64,000 nucleotides of DNA from Flavobacterium sp. N3904 (GCF_025947305.1 NZ_CP110009.1:3017501-3081500); one strand, 5' to 3'. Shown: positions 8,094 to 18,166, counted from the first letter of the stretch. A program made the numbers and translations. The notes: generated by a model from the sequence alone, not told the origin.

Positions 8094-10049
8094 ATGTTCA
8101 ATTTAACTAACACCATGCAAAATCAAACCCGAATAATTATAGAAAATGTTTTACCACAACTCAATGGTGGTAGCTTTGTCATTAAAAGAATTGTTGGCCA
8201 AAAAATACTTGTTACAGCTGATGTATTTTCAGATGGACATGATGTTATCGAATGTTGCGTAAAATTCAAACACGAATCTGAAAAAAAGTGGCAAGAGGTT
8301 CGAATGACTCCTACTCAGAATGATGAATGGTTTGCAGAATTTCAAGTCAATAAACAAGGAAAGTTTACCTATTTTGTAGAAGGCTGGGTAGATTATGCCT
8401 TAAACTGGCAACATGGCACAGAACGCAAAATTAATGACAATCAATATGTAAAGTCAGAATTATTGGAAGGTGCAGAATATGTTCGTGCTATTCTCAATTT
8501 AGTTGATGCTTCCGATAATGAATATCTCAATCGACTTGTTTATTATTTTACAACCGAGTCAGAATATGATAATGCCGTTAGAGAAACAAAATCGGAAGAA
8601 TTGATCCGGATTTTCAAAAAATACCCAATACGTCTTTTAGAAAATAAATCAATAGATTTAGAAGTCTATGTAGATCGAAAAAAGGCATTATTCAGCACTT
8701 GGTATGAATTTTTTCCACGTTCAGCTTCGACCGAAGAAGGAAAACACGGAACTTTCAAAGATTGCGAAAGATTGCTTCCTAGAGTTGCAGAAATGGGATT
8801 TGATACGCTCTATTTTCCGCCAATTCATCCGATTGGTGAAGTCAATAGAAAAGGAAAAAACAATGCTACAAATGCCGAATATGGCGATGTTGGCTCTCCC
8901 TGGGGAATTGGTTCTCATCACGGCGGACACAAATCTACCCATCCCGAATTAGGAACGATTGAAGATTTCAAAGAATTAGTAAAAAAAGCACAAGATTTAG
9001 GAATCGAAGTGGCCATGGATTATGCTTTGCAAGCCGCGCCAGATCATCCATATGTAAAAGATTTTCCGCAATGGTTTAAATGGAGACCAGACGGGACAGT
9101 TCAATATGCCGAAAATCCTCCTAAAAAATACCAAGACATTCAACCTATTTATTTTGAAAGTTCCGACTGGAAAAATCTTTGGAAAGAATTACTAGATGTC
9201 GCTTTATTTTGGATTGAAGAATGTAATATTAAAATCTACAGAGTTGATAATCCACATACAAAACCCTTTTATTTCTGGGGTTGGTTGATATCTGAAATCA
9301 AAAAAAAGCATCCCGATGTTTTGTTTTTGGCTGAAGCTTTTACACGTCCAAAAATCATGAACGAATTGGCAAAACAAGGTTTTAGTCAATCGTATACTTA
9401 TTTTACATGGAGAAATTCTAAAAAAGAATTGACTGAATACGTAGAAGAGTTAACCCAAACCGAACAAAAAGAATTTTACAGACCTAATTTTTGGCCCAAT
9501 ACACCCGACATTAATCCTTTTGCATTGCAAAATGGAAATGAATCGGTGCATTTGCAAAAATATTTTTTGGCTGCCACATTGAGTTCAAATGTTGGAATTT
9601 ATGGTCCTGTTTTTGAATATAGGGTCAGTACGCCAATGGCTCCTGGTAAAGAAGAATATTTAGATTCTGAAAAATACCAATGTTACAAATGGGACTGGAC
9701 TATTCAAAACAAACTGACCACCCTAATTACCAGAATTAATACTATTCGAAAAGAACAAATTTCGTTGCAACAGACCAATAATATTGTTTTTTGTGAGACC
9801 AACAATGATCAGGTAATGGCATACTATAAGTTTGATGACGACAAACAGGATGAAACACTGATGATTGTAAGTTTGGATGCATTTCATACGGCCAAAGCAA
9901 TGGTAAAATTGCCTTTAGACAAAATTGGAAGTCAACATATACAAGTTACCGATTTGATTACCGGAAATACCTATTCATGGAATAATGAATGGAATTATGT
10001 AGAACTTCCTTCCGAATTGCCTTTTCATTTATTTAAAATTCAGAAATAA
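8094..10049 (+). CDS. glgE: Alpha-1,4-glucan:maltose-1-phosphate maltosyltransferase
   Basis: This 651-residue GH13 enzyme extends alpha-1,4-glucan with maltose units from maltose-1-phosphate. The N-terminal beta domain (about 1-110) is followed by a helical segment (110-195). The catalytic barrel starts at STWYEFFPRSAS. Signature segments are QAAPDHPYVKDFPQWF and PPKKYQDIQPIYFES. The predicted nucleophile is Asp385 in RVDNPHTKP and the acid/base is Glu414 in LAEAFTRP. The 29-residue spacing equals that of the characterised Streptomyces enzyme (D394/E423). The stop codon overlaps the start of the maltokinase gene by one base (TAATG), indicating translational coupling. Confidence 0.95.
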   Translation: MFNLTNTMQNQTRIIIENVLPQLNGGSFVIKRIVGQKILVTADVFSDGHDVIECCVKFKHESEKKWQEVRMTPTQNDEWFAEFQVNKQGKFTYFVEGWVDYALNWQHGTERKINDNQYVKSELLEGAEYVRAILNLVDASDNEYLNRLVYYFTTESEYDNAVRETKSEELIRIFKKYPIRLLENKSIDLEVYVDRKKALFSTWYEFFPRSASTEEGKHGTFKDCERLLPRVAEMGFDTLYFPPIHPIGEVNRKGKNNATNAEYGDVGSPWGIGSHHGGHKSTHPELGTIEDFKELVKKAQDLGIEVAMDYALQAAPDHPYVKDFPQWFKWRPDGTVQYAENPPKKYQDIQPIYFESSDWKNLWKELLDVALFWIEECNIKIYRVDNPHTKPFYFWGWLISEIKKKHPDVLFLAEAFTRPKIMNELAKQGFSQSYTYFTWRNSKKELTEYVEELTQTEQKEFYRPNFWPNTPDINPFALQNGNESVHLQKYFLAATLSSNVGIYGPVFEYRVSTPMAPGKEEYLDSEKYQCYKWDWTIQNKLTTLITRINTIRKEQISLQQTNNIVFCETNNDQVMAYYKFDDDKQDETLMIVSLDAFHTAKAMVKLPLDKIGSQHIQVTDLITGNTYSWNNEWNYVELPSELPFHLFKIQK

Positions 10050-11677
10050 TGGCAGACAAAATTAACGAAGCCGAATATCAAAACCCATTTGTATTTCACA
10101 CTGATTGGGAAGCTGCTCTTGAAGACGAAAATTTCAATAAAATTTTTGCTTCCGATATTTTAGAAAACTACATAATCAATAAAAGGTGGTATGGTGGTAA
10201 GGCCAGCACCTTAAAATATATTGAGATTGTTCATTCTTTTAAAATCTCATCAAATGATAATACCTATTACGGCGTTTTATTGGAAGTTAATTTTAAAGAA
10301 GCCTTTTATCAGCATTATTTTATGCCATTGGCATTTATGTCTGAAGAGGATTTAGATACCAATACTGTTATTGCTCCAGTTAAAATGAACGAAAAGGAGG
10401 GATATCTTGTAGATGCTTTACATCAGGAGGATTTTAGAAAATTACTTTTTGACAAGATCATCCATTCCAAAAAAAATGAGGAATCAAAAGTTACCTTTCA
10501 CAAAGGAAAAGCATTGCATACCAAGGAATATGTTTCGTCCCATTTTATGGGAGTGGAACAAAGTAATACTTCTATTGTTTATAATGATAACCTGGTTCTA
10601 AAAATCTTCAGAAGAATTTACATCAGCATGAATCCTGATTATGAAATCAGTCGTTTCCTGACCGAAAGAATGAATTTTAAACATTCACCTGCCTATACTG
10701 GAAGCATTAGTATAGTTTCGTCTGAGGGAAACATCACTCTTGGCTTGATGCAAGAAATGGTGCCTAATCAAGGCGATGCATGGAAATATATGCTGGAAGA
10801 AGTAGATCGAATTTTTGACAATTTGAATACCAAAAAGATTTCAATCAGTAGACTTCCGGATATAGAATTATTCAAAAGATTAAGGTTGAATGACGTCCCT
10901 CATGAAATTATTGATTGGGCAGGGTTAAGTATTTTTCTAAAAATTCAAACTTTGGCAACGCGAACAGCCGAAATGCATATTGCTTTGGGTAGTGACATTC
11001 ATGAAACTGCCTTTACACCACTTACTTATAATGGAGATTATTCGGTTTGGTTAAAAAACAGATTGACTTATCAGTTTCAAAACCGCTTGAATATTTTAGA
11101 AAATAATTTGCACAAGTTGGATGGATTAGCATTAGAACTGGCGAATCAATTTTTGGATCACAAAAAAGAAATTAGAAAAGCATTCCTTGATTTTGACTGG
11201 ACACAGATGAAATCAGAACGTATTCGTATTCATGGAGACTATCATTTGGGACAGGTTTTAGTAAACGGGGATGATTTTTATATACTTGATTTTGAAGGAG
11301 AACCGGAAAGTACCATTCGCGATCGGAAAGTGAAACAGCCTCCTTTAAAAGATGTTGCCGGAATGTTTCGTTCTTTTCATTATGCTATTTATGCTACTAT
11401 TTTCAACAGCAATGATAAATATCCTTATGAACAAGACGAACTTTTTAAGGCTGGTGAAATTTTATACAAATATTTTGTAGGCGTTTTTCTGAACACCTAT
11501 ACTGAAGTAGCTCAAGGTGGAAATCTAAATATTGGCTATATAAAAGAGATTGATTTTTTATTGAAATATTGCCTCTTGGAAAAAGCCATCTATGAATTGG
11601 GTTACGAATTAAATTCCAGACCGAGATGGTCAGTTATTCCTTTGAGAGGAATTGCCAGTATAATGAATTTTAAATAA
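10049..11677 (+). CDS. Maltokinase (Mak/Pep2 type), stand-alone
   Basis: This 542-residue protein belongs to the maltokinase/aminoglycoside-phosphotransferase-like family, which phosphorylates maltose to maltose-1-phosphate, the GlgE donor. The N-terminal cap motif NKRWYGGKA (about residue 45) and the kinase motifs IHGDYHLGQVLV (catalytic Asp) and DFEGEPES (metal-binding Asp) are all present. In many bacteria this domain is fused to trehalose synthase (TreS); here it is free, and no TreS gene lies in the window. It is coupled to glgE by TAATG and is followed 42 bp later by glgB. Confidence 0.92.
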   Translation: MADKINEAEYQNPFVFHTDWEAALEDENFNKIFASDILENYIINKRWYGGKASTLKYIEIVHSFKISSNDNTYYGVLLEVNFKEAFYQHYFMPLAFMSEEDLDTNTVIAPVKMNEKEGYLVDALHQEDFRKLLFDKIIHSKKNEESKVTFHKGKALHTKEYVSSHFMGVEQSNTSIVYNDNLVLKIFRRIYISMNPDYEISRFLTERMNFKHSPAYTGSISIVSSEGNITLGLMQEMVPNQGDAWKYMLEEVDRIFDNLNTKKISISRLPDIELFKRLRLNDVPHEIIDWAGLSIFLKIQTLATRTAEMHIALGSDIHETAFTPLTYNGDYSVWLKNRLTYQFQNRLNILENNLHKLDGLALELANQFLDHKKEIRKAFLDFDWTQMKSERIRIHGDYHLGQVLVNGDDFYILDFEGEPESTIRDRKVKQPPLKDVAGMFRSFHYAIYATIFNSNDKYPYEQDELFKAGEILYKYFVGVFLNTYTEVAQGGNLNIGYIKEIDFLLKYCLLEKAIYELGYELNSRPRWSVIPLRGIASIMNFK

Positions 11678-11719
11678 GAATTAGTTGATTACAATTTCAA
11701 CAAAAAATAAAACACAAAA

Positions 11720-13627
11720 ATGAACAAAGTACAAACCTATTCGCTTTTTACAGATTTTGACATTGATTTATTCAAGGCAGGAAAACATTTTAGACTTTAT
11801 GAAAAATTAGGGGCACATCTTATTGAAGTTGATGGAGTAAAAGGAGTTTATTTTGCTGTATGGGCACCATCGGCAAGAACGGTTTCGGTAGTTGGAGACT
11901 TTAATTTCTGGATTCAGGGGGATCATCAATTGCAGGTGCGTTGGGATTCATCTGGAATTTGGGAGGGTTTTATTCCCGGAATAGAACAAGGAACAACTTA
12001 CAAATATAAAATACAATCCAACAATGGTGGAATCATTACCGAAAAAGCAGATCCATTTGCTTTTTATTGTGAAAAACCACCTCATACTGCTTCTGTCGTT
12101 TGGGATCTGGAACATAAGTGGAACGACAAAAAATGGATGCAAACCCGCAAAGAGCATAATGATTTGGATAAACCGTATTCGGTTTATGAAGTGCACTTGG
12201 GTTCCTGGAAAAGACATGGTGAAGAAAATAGATTTTTGACTTATCTAGAATTTGCTGAAGATTTGGTTAAATATGTAAAAGAGACAGGCTTTACACATGT
12301 AGAGTTCATGCCAGTTATGGAATATCCGTATGATCCATCATGGGGGTACCAATTAGTGGGCTATTTTGCACCAACATCCCGTTTTGGAACTCCTCAAGAA
12401 TTTATGGTTCTAGTTGATAAATTACATGAAGCTGGTATTGGAGTGATTTTGGATTGGGTTCCTTCGCATTTTCCTGATGATGCTCATGGTTTGGGATTTT
12501 TTGATGGATCGAATTTATTTGAACATCCAGATCGCAGAAAAGGTTATCATCCAGACTGGAAAAGTTTGGTTTTTAATTATGGACGAAATGAAGTTCGTTC
12601 TTTCTTAATCAGTAACGCATTGTTTTGGTTACAACATTATCATATAGACGGGCTTAGAGTAGATGCGGTTGCTTCTATGTTGTATTTGGATTATTCCAGA
12701 GAAGAAGGGGAGTGGGAACCAAATATATATGGTGGAAGGGAAAACTTGGATACGATTAGTTTTTTGAAAGATTTTAATGAAGCGGTATATGCCAATTATG
12801 AAGGCGTACAAACCATTGCTGAAGAAAGTACTTCTTTTCCAATGGTTTCAAGACCTACATTCGTTGGAGGTTTAGGCTTTGGAATGAAATGGATGATGGG
12901 TTGGATGCACGATACTCTAGAATACTTTCAAAAAGAGACCGTGTATAGAAAATACCATCAAAATGATTTGACTTTCTCCATGACTTATACTTATACCGAG
13001 AATTTCATGCTACCGCTTTCACATGATGAAGTGGTTTATGGCAAAAAATCTATTCTAGGAAGAATGCCAGGAGATGAGTGGCAGAAATTTGCTAATCTTC
13101 GTTTGCTTTACGGCTATATGTTTACGCATCCCGGAACCAAATTATTGTTTATGGGAGCTGAATTTGGACAAAGTAGCGAATGGAATTTTGAAAGCAGTTT
13201 GGATTGGCATCTATTGCAATACCCATTCCATAACGGCATAAAATTGGTAATTACCAAGCTTAATGAATTGTACAAAACAGAGCCAGCTTTGCATGAAAAA
13301 CAATTTAATCAAGAAGGTTTTGAGTGGATTAATTATTCTGATCATGAAAATGCTGTAATGTCTTTTATTCGAAAAGGAAACAATCCTAAAGATGATTTGA
13401 TTGTGGTACTCAATTTTACGCAAGTTGTGCGAGAGAATTACCGAATAGGTCTGCCCAAAACAGGAAAACTTGTAGAAGTATTCAACAGTGATTCGGTTGA
13501 TTTTGGCGGCAGTGGAGTTGTAAACACAAACAAATCAAAAGTGGAATCAATTCCTTTTGATGGAAAAGATTATTCTGTTGCTTTACTCTTGCCTCCATTG
13601 GCAGTTTTGGTGCATAAATTTGCATAG
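11720..13627 (+). CDS. glgB: 1,4-alpha-glucan branching enzyme
   Basis: This 635-residue GH13 branching enzyme introduces alpha-1,6 branches into glucan. An N-terminal CBM48 (about 30-120, YFAVWAPSARTVSVVGDFNFW) precedes the catalytic barrel. The barrel has DWVPSHFPDDAHGL, the nucleophile in DGLRVDAVASM, the acid/base Glu in TIAEEST, and LPLSHDEVVYGKKS. An all-beta C-terminal domain follows. It lacks the long N1 domain of the E. coli enzyme, so the length matches the shorter GlgB form. It closes the five-gene glucan cluster and is followed by a strong hairpin. Confidence 0.95.
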   Translation: MNKVQTYSLFTDFDIDLFKAGKHFRLYEKLGAHLIEVDGVKGVYFAVWAPSARTVSVVGDFNFWIQGDHQLQVRWDSSGIWEGFIPGIEQGTTYKYKIQSNNGGIITEKADPFAFYCEKPPHTASVVWDLEHKWNDKKWMQTRKEHNDLDKPYSVYEVHLGSWKRHGEENRFLTYLEFAEDLVKYVKETGFTHVEFMPVMEYPYDPSWGYQLVGYFAPTSRFGTPQEFMVLVDKLHEAGIGVILDWVPSHFPDDAHGLGFFDGSNLFEHPDRRKGYHPDWKSLVFNYGRNEVRSFLISNALFWLQHYHIDGLRVDAVASMLYLDYSREEGEWEPNIYGGRENLDTISFLKDFNEAVYANYEGVQTIAEESTSFPMVSRPTFVGGLGFGMKWMMGWMHDTLEYFQKETVYRKYHQNDLTFSMTYTYTENFMLPLSHDEVVYGKKSILGRMPGDEWQKFANLRLLYGYMFTHPGTKLLFMGAEFGQSSEWNFESSLDWHLLQYPFHNGIKLVITKLNELYKTEPALHEKQFNQEGFEWINYSDHENAVMSFIRKGNNPKDDLIVVLNFTQVVRENYRIGLPKTGKLVEVFNSDSVDFGGSGVVNTNKSKVESIPFDGKDYSVALLLPPLAVLVHKFA

Positions 13628-13647
13628 ATATAAATTATTCATTTTTA

Positions 13648-13698
13648 AATCATCCTTGGATAATTCAAATGAAATTATTCAAGGATGATTTTCATTTA
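13648..13698 (+). terminator. Terminator after glgB
   Basis: Arms 13648-13665 (AATCATCCTTGGATAATT) and 13673-13690 form an 18-bp stem with one G-U pair and a 7-nt loop. The following tract, TTCATTT, is only moderately T-rich. Confidence 0.75.
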
Positions 13699-13792
13699 TA
13701 AACCAATAAAAATGAAACATTCTTTTTATATTCTGTAATTTACTTAAACAGCTAAATTTATATTTTTATAAATAAATAAATAAATTAAAATT

Positions 13793-14611
13793 ATGAATAA
13801 GCAGAATATAATGATAGTGGTTTGCACCATCGGATTGTTTTTGTCATGTGCGACTAATCCAGTTACAGGAGGGAAGAATTTAAATTTCGTATCGAACAGC
13901 CAGTTGTTTGCATCGTCATTTCAGGAGTATGATTCTTTTTTAAAGGAAAACAAAGTAATATCAGGGACACCAGATGCAAATAAAGTAACGGAAGTTGGAA
14001 TGAAAATTGCGGCTGCAGCACAGAAATATTTAACTTCGATTGGCCAGCCAGAATATTTAAAAGAGTATCGGTGGGAGTACAAATTGGTTGAAAATAAAGA
14101 AGTAAATGCTTGGTGCATGCCGGGTGGAAAAATTGTAGTATATACCGGTATCCTGCCTGTTACGAAAAATGATGCAGGTTTGGCCACAGTATTGGGACAT
14201 GAGGTTTCTCATGCATTGGCCAATCACGGAGCACAAAGAATGAGTGCTGCTCAATTACAAAGTTTAGGAGCGGTTGGTGTTGCAGTTGCAACAGGAAACC
14301 AAAGTGCAGAGAATCAACAAATGTGGCAACAATATTATGGAATTGGTTCTGAAGTTGGAGTGATGCTGCCTTTTAGCAGAAGTTATGAAAATGAAGCTGA
14401 TAAAATAGGACTTACCTTGATGGCTATTGCAGGATATAATCCTGATGATGCAATTGTTTTTTGGAGTAGGATGGCAGCGGAATCCTCAGGACAAAAGCCA
14501 CCTGAATTTTTGAGTACGCATCCATCTGATGCCTCGAGGATTGCAAATTTAAAAGCTTTGGTTCCTGGAGCAAAAGCTACAGCAGCTAAGTTTGGTGTAG
14601 TATTTAAATGA
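13793..14611 (+). CDS. M48 family metallopeptidase, lipoprotein
   Basis: This 272-residue protein starts with a lipoprotein signal: a hydrophobic stretch, then LFLSC with Cys19, followed by ATNPVTGGKN, a start typical of Bacteroidota M48 lipoproteins. The zinc motif HEVSHALANHGAQR (about residues 134-147) supplies two His ligands and the catalytic Glu. The third ligand is probably the Glu in YENEADKIG. The C-terminal FLSTHPSDASRIANL is also diagnostic of the family. It resembles the outer-membrane quality-control peptidases LoiP/BepA without TPR repeats. It is monocistronic and bounded by a terminator. Confidence 0.93.
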   Translation: MNKQNIMIVVCTIGLFLSCATNPVTGGKNLNFVSNSQLFASSFQEYDSFLKENKVISGTPDANKVTEVGMKIAAAAQKYLTSIGQPEYLKEYRWEYKLVENKEVNAWCMPGGKIVVYTGILPVTKNDAGLATVLGHEVSHALANHGAQRMSAAQLQSLGAVGVAVATGNQSAENQQMWQQYYGIGSEVGVMLPFSRSYENEADKIGLTLMAIAGYNPDDAIVFWSRMAAESSGQKPPEFLSTHPSDASRIANLKALVPGAKATAAKFGVVFK

Positions 14612-14637
14612 AGAAAATACAATTGAAAAAATAGCTT

Positions 14638-14667
14638 AAAAACCATTTCGAATGAAATGGTTTTTTT
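14638..14667 (+). terminator. Intrinsic terminator after the M48 peptidase
   Basis: AAAACCATTTC and GAAATGGTTTT pair around GAAT and are followed by a T-run. It is a compact, high-quality hairpin starting 27 bp after the stop. Confidence 0.88.
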
Positions 14668-14824
14668 ATTGGTAAGTTTTTATTTTCGATGGAAAGAAAA
14701 ATGGAGTTATTTAAAATTGATAAAATGGGATTGTTTACAAACCATTAAATTACCTAATATTTAAAATAAAAAAATGCAATTGTTCTTAAAAATAGATACT
14801 TTAGCATGATAAAAAAGATAAAAC

Positions 14825-16147
14825 ATGGAGCAATTACAAAAAGGGAGTAAAAAATTATTAAATGCTTGGGCATTTTACGATTGGGCAAATTCTGTCTATC
14901 CATTGGTGATTTCATCTGCCATATTTCCTATTTTTTATGAATCTTTATTTTCCGATAGAGATCATTATATTGAAGTTTTCGGTCTGAGTCTAAAAAATTC
15001 TGCATTAATTAGCTTTGTAACAGCTGCCGCTTTTTTGATGGTTGCTTTATTTTCTCCTTTATTATCAGGAATAGCAGATTATGTTGGTAATAAAAAATCT
15101 TTCATGAAATTCTTCTGTTATGTTGGAGCCCTTTCTTGTATTGGTTTGAATTGGTTTAGTTTAGAAAATATATACGTTGGGTTATTCTTTTACTTTTTTG
15201 GTTTAATTGGTTTTTGGGGAAGTTTGGTATTTTATAACTCCTATTTGCCAGATATTGCTTATCCCGAACAACAAGATGCTGTAAGTGCCAAAGGATACTC
15301 TTTGGGATACATAGGCAGTGTGATTTTGTTAATTGTAAATCTTGCTATGGTAATGATGCCCGATACATTTGGAATCACAGGAAGTAAAGGCGAAGCTGCA
15401 ATGAAAGCCATGAGATATTCCTTTATTATGGTTGGTATTTGGTGGATACTTTTCAGTCAATACTCTTATTACTTTTTGCCAAAAGGGAATAAAAATGCTG
15501 ATCGAAAAGTAACCAAAGCAGTTGTTTTTAATGGTTTCAAAGAATTAAAAAAAGTTTGGGGGCTATTGGAAGCCAATATTTCCTTGAAAAGATACTTGCT
15601 TAGTTTTTTTGTTTACAGTATGGCTGTTCAAACAGTGATGCTTATTGCCACTTATTTTGGTTCGCAAGAAATAGCTTGGGAGTCTAAAAGCCAAAGCCAA
15701 ACGGGATTGATTATCTGTATTTTATTAATCCAGATTATTGCTGTTATAGGTGCTATTTTGACATCAAAAGCATCAGCAAAATTTGGAAATATCCCAACGT
15801 TAATAGTTATCAATTGCTTTTGGGTGGTGCTTTGTGCTGCAGCTTATTTTATAGTATCGCCTAATCAGTTTTATATCATGGCTGCACTTGTAGGGCTTGT
15901 AATGGGGGGGATTCAAGCATTATCTCGTTCTACTTATTCTAAACTTTTGCCGGAAACGGAAGATACAGCTTCCTTTTTTAGTTTTTATGATGTTACCGAA
16001 AAAATTGGAATTGTAATTGGAATGTGTGTTTATGGCATTATTGATCAAATCACAGGAAGTCCAAGACTGGCTATTGTATTTCTAGCTGTGTTTTTTGTGA
16101 TTGGTGTTGTCTTATTGCGAAAAGTACCAAAAAAACAAATAATCTAG
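14825..16147 (+). CDS. MFS transporter, UMF1/Atg22-like
   Basis: This 440-residue integral membrane protein has about 12 hydrophobic segments. The N-terminus NAWAFYDWANSVYPLVISSAIFP is characteristic of the UMF1 (Atg22-like) family of major facilitator proteins, as is the LVMGGIQALSRSTYSKLLPE segment near residue 360. Family members are proposed to export amino acids or other small solutes; the substrate here is unknown. It stands alone and ends near a bidirectional terminator. Confidence 0.9.
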   Translation: MEQLQKGSKKLLNAWAFYDWANSVYPLVISSAIFPIFYESLFSDRDHYIEVFGLSLKNSALISFVTAAAFLMVALFSPLLSGIADYVGNKKSFMKFFCYVGALSCIGLNWFSLENIYVGLFFYFFGLIGFWGSLVFYNSYLPDIAYPEQQDAVSAKGYSLGYIGSVILLIVNLAMVMMPDTFGITGSKGEAAMKAMRYSFIMVGIWWILFSQYSYYFLPKGNKNADRKVTKAVVFNGFKELKKVWGLLEANISLKRYLLSFFVYSMAVQTVMLIATYFGSQEIAWESKSQSQTGLIICILLIQIIAVIGAILTSKASAKFGNIPTLIVINCFWVVLCAAAYFIVSPNQFYIMAALVGLVMGGIQALSRSTYSKLLPETEDTASFFSFYDVTEKIGIVIGMCVYGIIDQITGSPRLAIVFLAVFFVIGVVLLRKVPKKQII

Positions 16148-16268
16148 ACCAGTAAGTATAAATGGAGTTGCAATAACTGTAAATGACCGAGCAAGAACAG
16201 TAATTGTATTTGTATAAAAAAACAGTTTAGTATTATTTCATTAAACATTTATCGGCAGAACAAAAAAT

Positions 16269-16300
16269 AGAGGCTTTATAACTAAATAAAGCCTCTTTTT
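16269..16300. terminator. Bidirectional terminator between the MFS gene and the GIN-domain gene
   Basis: AGAGGCTTTAT pairs with ATAAAGCCTCT with a short AACTAA loop, A-rich on the left and TTTTT on the right. It lies between convergent genes ending at 16147 (+) and 16318 (-). Confidence 0.88.
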
Positions 16301-16317
16301 ATTTTATATTTTTAGAA

Positions 16318-17043
16318 TTACATCTTCGAAATTTCACCAGAACCACTCACTTTGGTGTCTTTGGATTCAGGATTTCCTTTGTAAGCAATGTCTCCAGAAC
16401 CGGAAACTCTTGCATATAAATTTTGGCTGCAATTTACTTTCATATCACCCGAACCTGAAATCGTCAAATTAGCACTTTTGGTAATTAAATCTGCTGCATC
16501 AACATCACCGGAACCCGATATTTTGGATACAAAATTATCTGAACTTCCAGTTAAAACAACATCTCCCGACCCGCTTAAGTTGGCTTCAAAATCTGTTGTT
16601 TTAACATCTAAAGTCAAATCACCCGAACCCGATAATTTAGCTGTAAATTTTGAGCCCACAATAGTATTTTTGGACTTAAGATCTCCAGATCCCGAAAGCG
16701 AAACGAAACTGATTTGTTCAAAGGGCACAGTCAATACAATCTCTTTATTGGTGTTGATATTTACATTTTTTTCAGTGTAAATTTTCAATACATTTCCATC
16801 TACTTCCACTTTTACATATGGCAATAAATTTTCTTCGCCTTTTATCGATATTGCGCCTTCTTTTCCAGAAACCAAAACCACATCAAAGAAACCAGAAACG
16901 TTTATTTCGTCATATCCTGACGTAGTTCGCTTCTCTGTGATTACTTTTCCGTTACCTTTTACTTTTTTATTTGTCCATTGTGCATTTGCAATTGTTGTAA
17001 TAAACAAAGCTGCTAAAACGAATAATTGAATTGTTTTTTTCAT
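16318..17043 (-). CDS. GIN-domain (DUF2807-like) secreted protein
   Basis: This 241-residue protein has a signal peptide (hydrophobic residues 5-20, cleavage after NAQ). The body is a right-handed beta-helix type repeat with the recurring motif SGSGD (LSGSGDLKSK, LSGSGDLTLD, ISGSGDVDAA, ISGSGDMKVN, VSGSGDIAYK). This is the hallmark of 'head GIN' DUF2807 proteins, which are thought to sit in the envelope and stick to polysaccharide or protein. It is last in a minus-strand operon headed by an ECF sigma factor. The repeats also create a long false ORF on the opposite strand. Confidence 0.9.
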   Translation of the reverse strand: MKKTIQLFVLAALFITTIANAQWTNKKVKGNGKVITEKRTTSGYDEINVSGFFDVVLVSGKEGAISIKGEENLLPYVKVEVDGNVLKIYTEKNVNINTNKEIVLTVPFEQISFVSLSGSGDLKSKNTIVGSKFTAKLSGSGDLTLDVKTTDFEANLSGSGDVVLTGSSDNFVSKISGSGDVDAADLITKSANLTISGSGDMKVNCSQNLYARVSGSGDIAYKGNPESKDTKVSGSGEISKM

Positions 17044-17095
17044 TTTGTAGTGATTAAAATTATAGATTGATTATTGAAACCTCTTTTGCCATAAA

Positions 17096-18166
17096 TTATT
17101 GTCCTTCATTTTTATACAATTTCACATTGCCATAATCCGAAGTGATGGTCATCTTGTTTACTCCTTTTTTCTTGAAAAAGCCACTAACTTTTTTCGTATT
17201 ATTGGTTTCTTCTCTGGAATTTACACTCAATTCATTGTCATATTTAAAATCGGCATATTTTACAGAAACATCAAAATCAAAAACATAATTGGATTGAAAA
17301 CCGACATCAACGCCTGTGTATCCGGCAATTATGGTGACATTATTGGCTTTGGCCTGAATAGCATCTATGGAAACATTGCTGTATTTGGTGTATAACTTCA
17401 TTTGATTGGACAAAGTACCAATATCAATGGTCAAATAATTCCCATTAGCGTCCAATGAGTTTACTTTTTTAATTTTTACACTTCCATATTTGCTGTTGTA
17501 TTTTACATCATTGCCTTCGGTGATTTCAATTTCGGAATAATCTGAAAGCAAATCGAGTTTGGACACTTCATCAATTTTTAATCCGGAATATTTTGAAGTT
17601 ACCGTTCCGTTTTTTAAGTATTCGATAGTAGAATTGGAACAATAGCCAATTTGGATTGTGTTGCTGTTTCCGTTTAACTTCCCTAAATTAATCTTCCCGT
17701 ATTTACAATTAATATCTGTAGTCGAAAAAAGGTCGGAAGTACCAATGTTTCCATACTTATTATTCAGTTTTACCGACCCGTTTTTTGGAATTTTTATGGT
17801 ATAATTGATTTCAAAATTGTTGTTTCTTCCATTGTTTTTAGTACTGGTATTTGTAAAAACTGTTTTGGCTGTAACCATGTTTTTTAAACCAATAAAATCC
17901 ACGTCGATTCCGTCTAGTTTTTGATTGACCCATTTTTCGTTATCTCCGCTCACTTTAATAAGTACTTCAATTTCTATTTTATCCTCATTCCAAGTCGTAA
18001 CAAAAATGGTTCCGTAAGAGTTATCAATGTTGATTCCGGCATCGCTGTTTACATTATAAGCTTTGCTAATGGTTTTCTGTTTTGAATAGGTAAAATCATC
18101 GTTTGAAAATCCTAAAAAAGGAATTAAAAAAAGTAGTAAGAATATGTTATATTGTTTTTTCATCAT
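17096..18166 (-). CDS. Secreted beta-repeat protein, DUF4097-like
   Basis: This 356-residue protein has an N-terminal signal peptide (QYNIFLLLFLIPFLGFS). The rest is a repeated beta-strand pattern in which YG, YS or YT turns recur (NSYGTIFV, NKYGNIGTS, CKYGKINLG, SKYSGLKID, SDYSEIEI, SKYGSVKIK, SDYGNVKLY). That pattern suggests a solenoid of the DUF4097/adhesin type, related in style to the GIN protein downstream. Its start lies 20 bp inside the end of the upstream gene, so translation is coupled. No enzymatic motif was seen. It is probably periplasmic or surface-exposed. Confidence 0.8.
   Translation of the reverse strand: MMKKQYNIFLLLFLIPFLGFSNDDFTYSKQKTISKAYNVNSDAGINIDNSYGTIFVTTWNEDKIEIEVLIKVSGDNEKWVNQKLDGIDVDFIGLKNMVTAKTVFTNTSTKNNGRNNNFEINYTIKIPKNGSVKLNNKYGNIGTSDLFSTTDINCKYGKINLGKLNGNSNTIQIGYCSNSTIEYLKNGTVTSKYSGLKIDEVSKLDLLSDYSEIEITEGNDVKYNSKYGSVKIKKVNSLDANGNYLTIDIGTLSNQMKLYTKYSNVSIDAIQAKANNVTIIAGYTGVDVGFQSNYVFDFDVSVKYADFKYDNELSVNSREETNNTKKVSGFFKKKGVNKMTITSDYGNVKLYKNEGQ

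Noticed and set aside
16388..16780. 130-residue plus-strand ORF rich in SPEPE motifs
   Set aside because: It is the antisense shadow of the SGSGD repeats in the GIN-domain gene, which has a signal peptide and family match on the minus strand.
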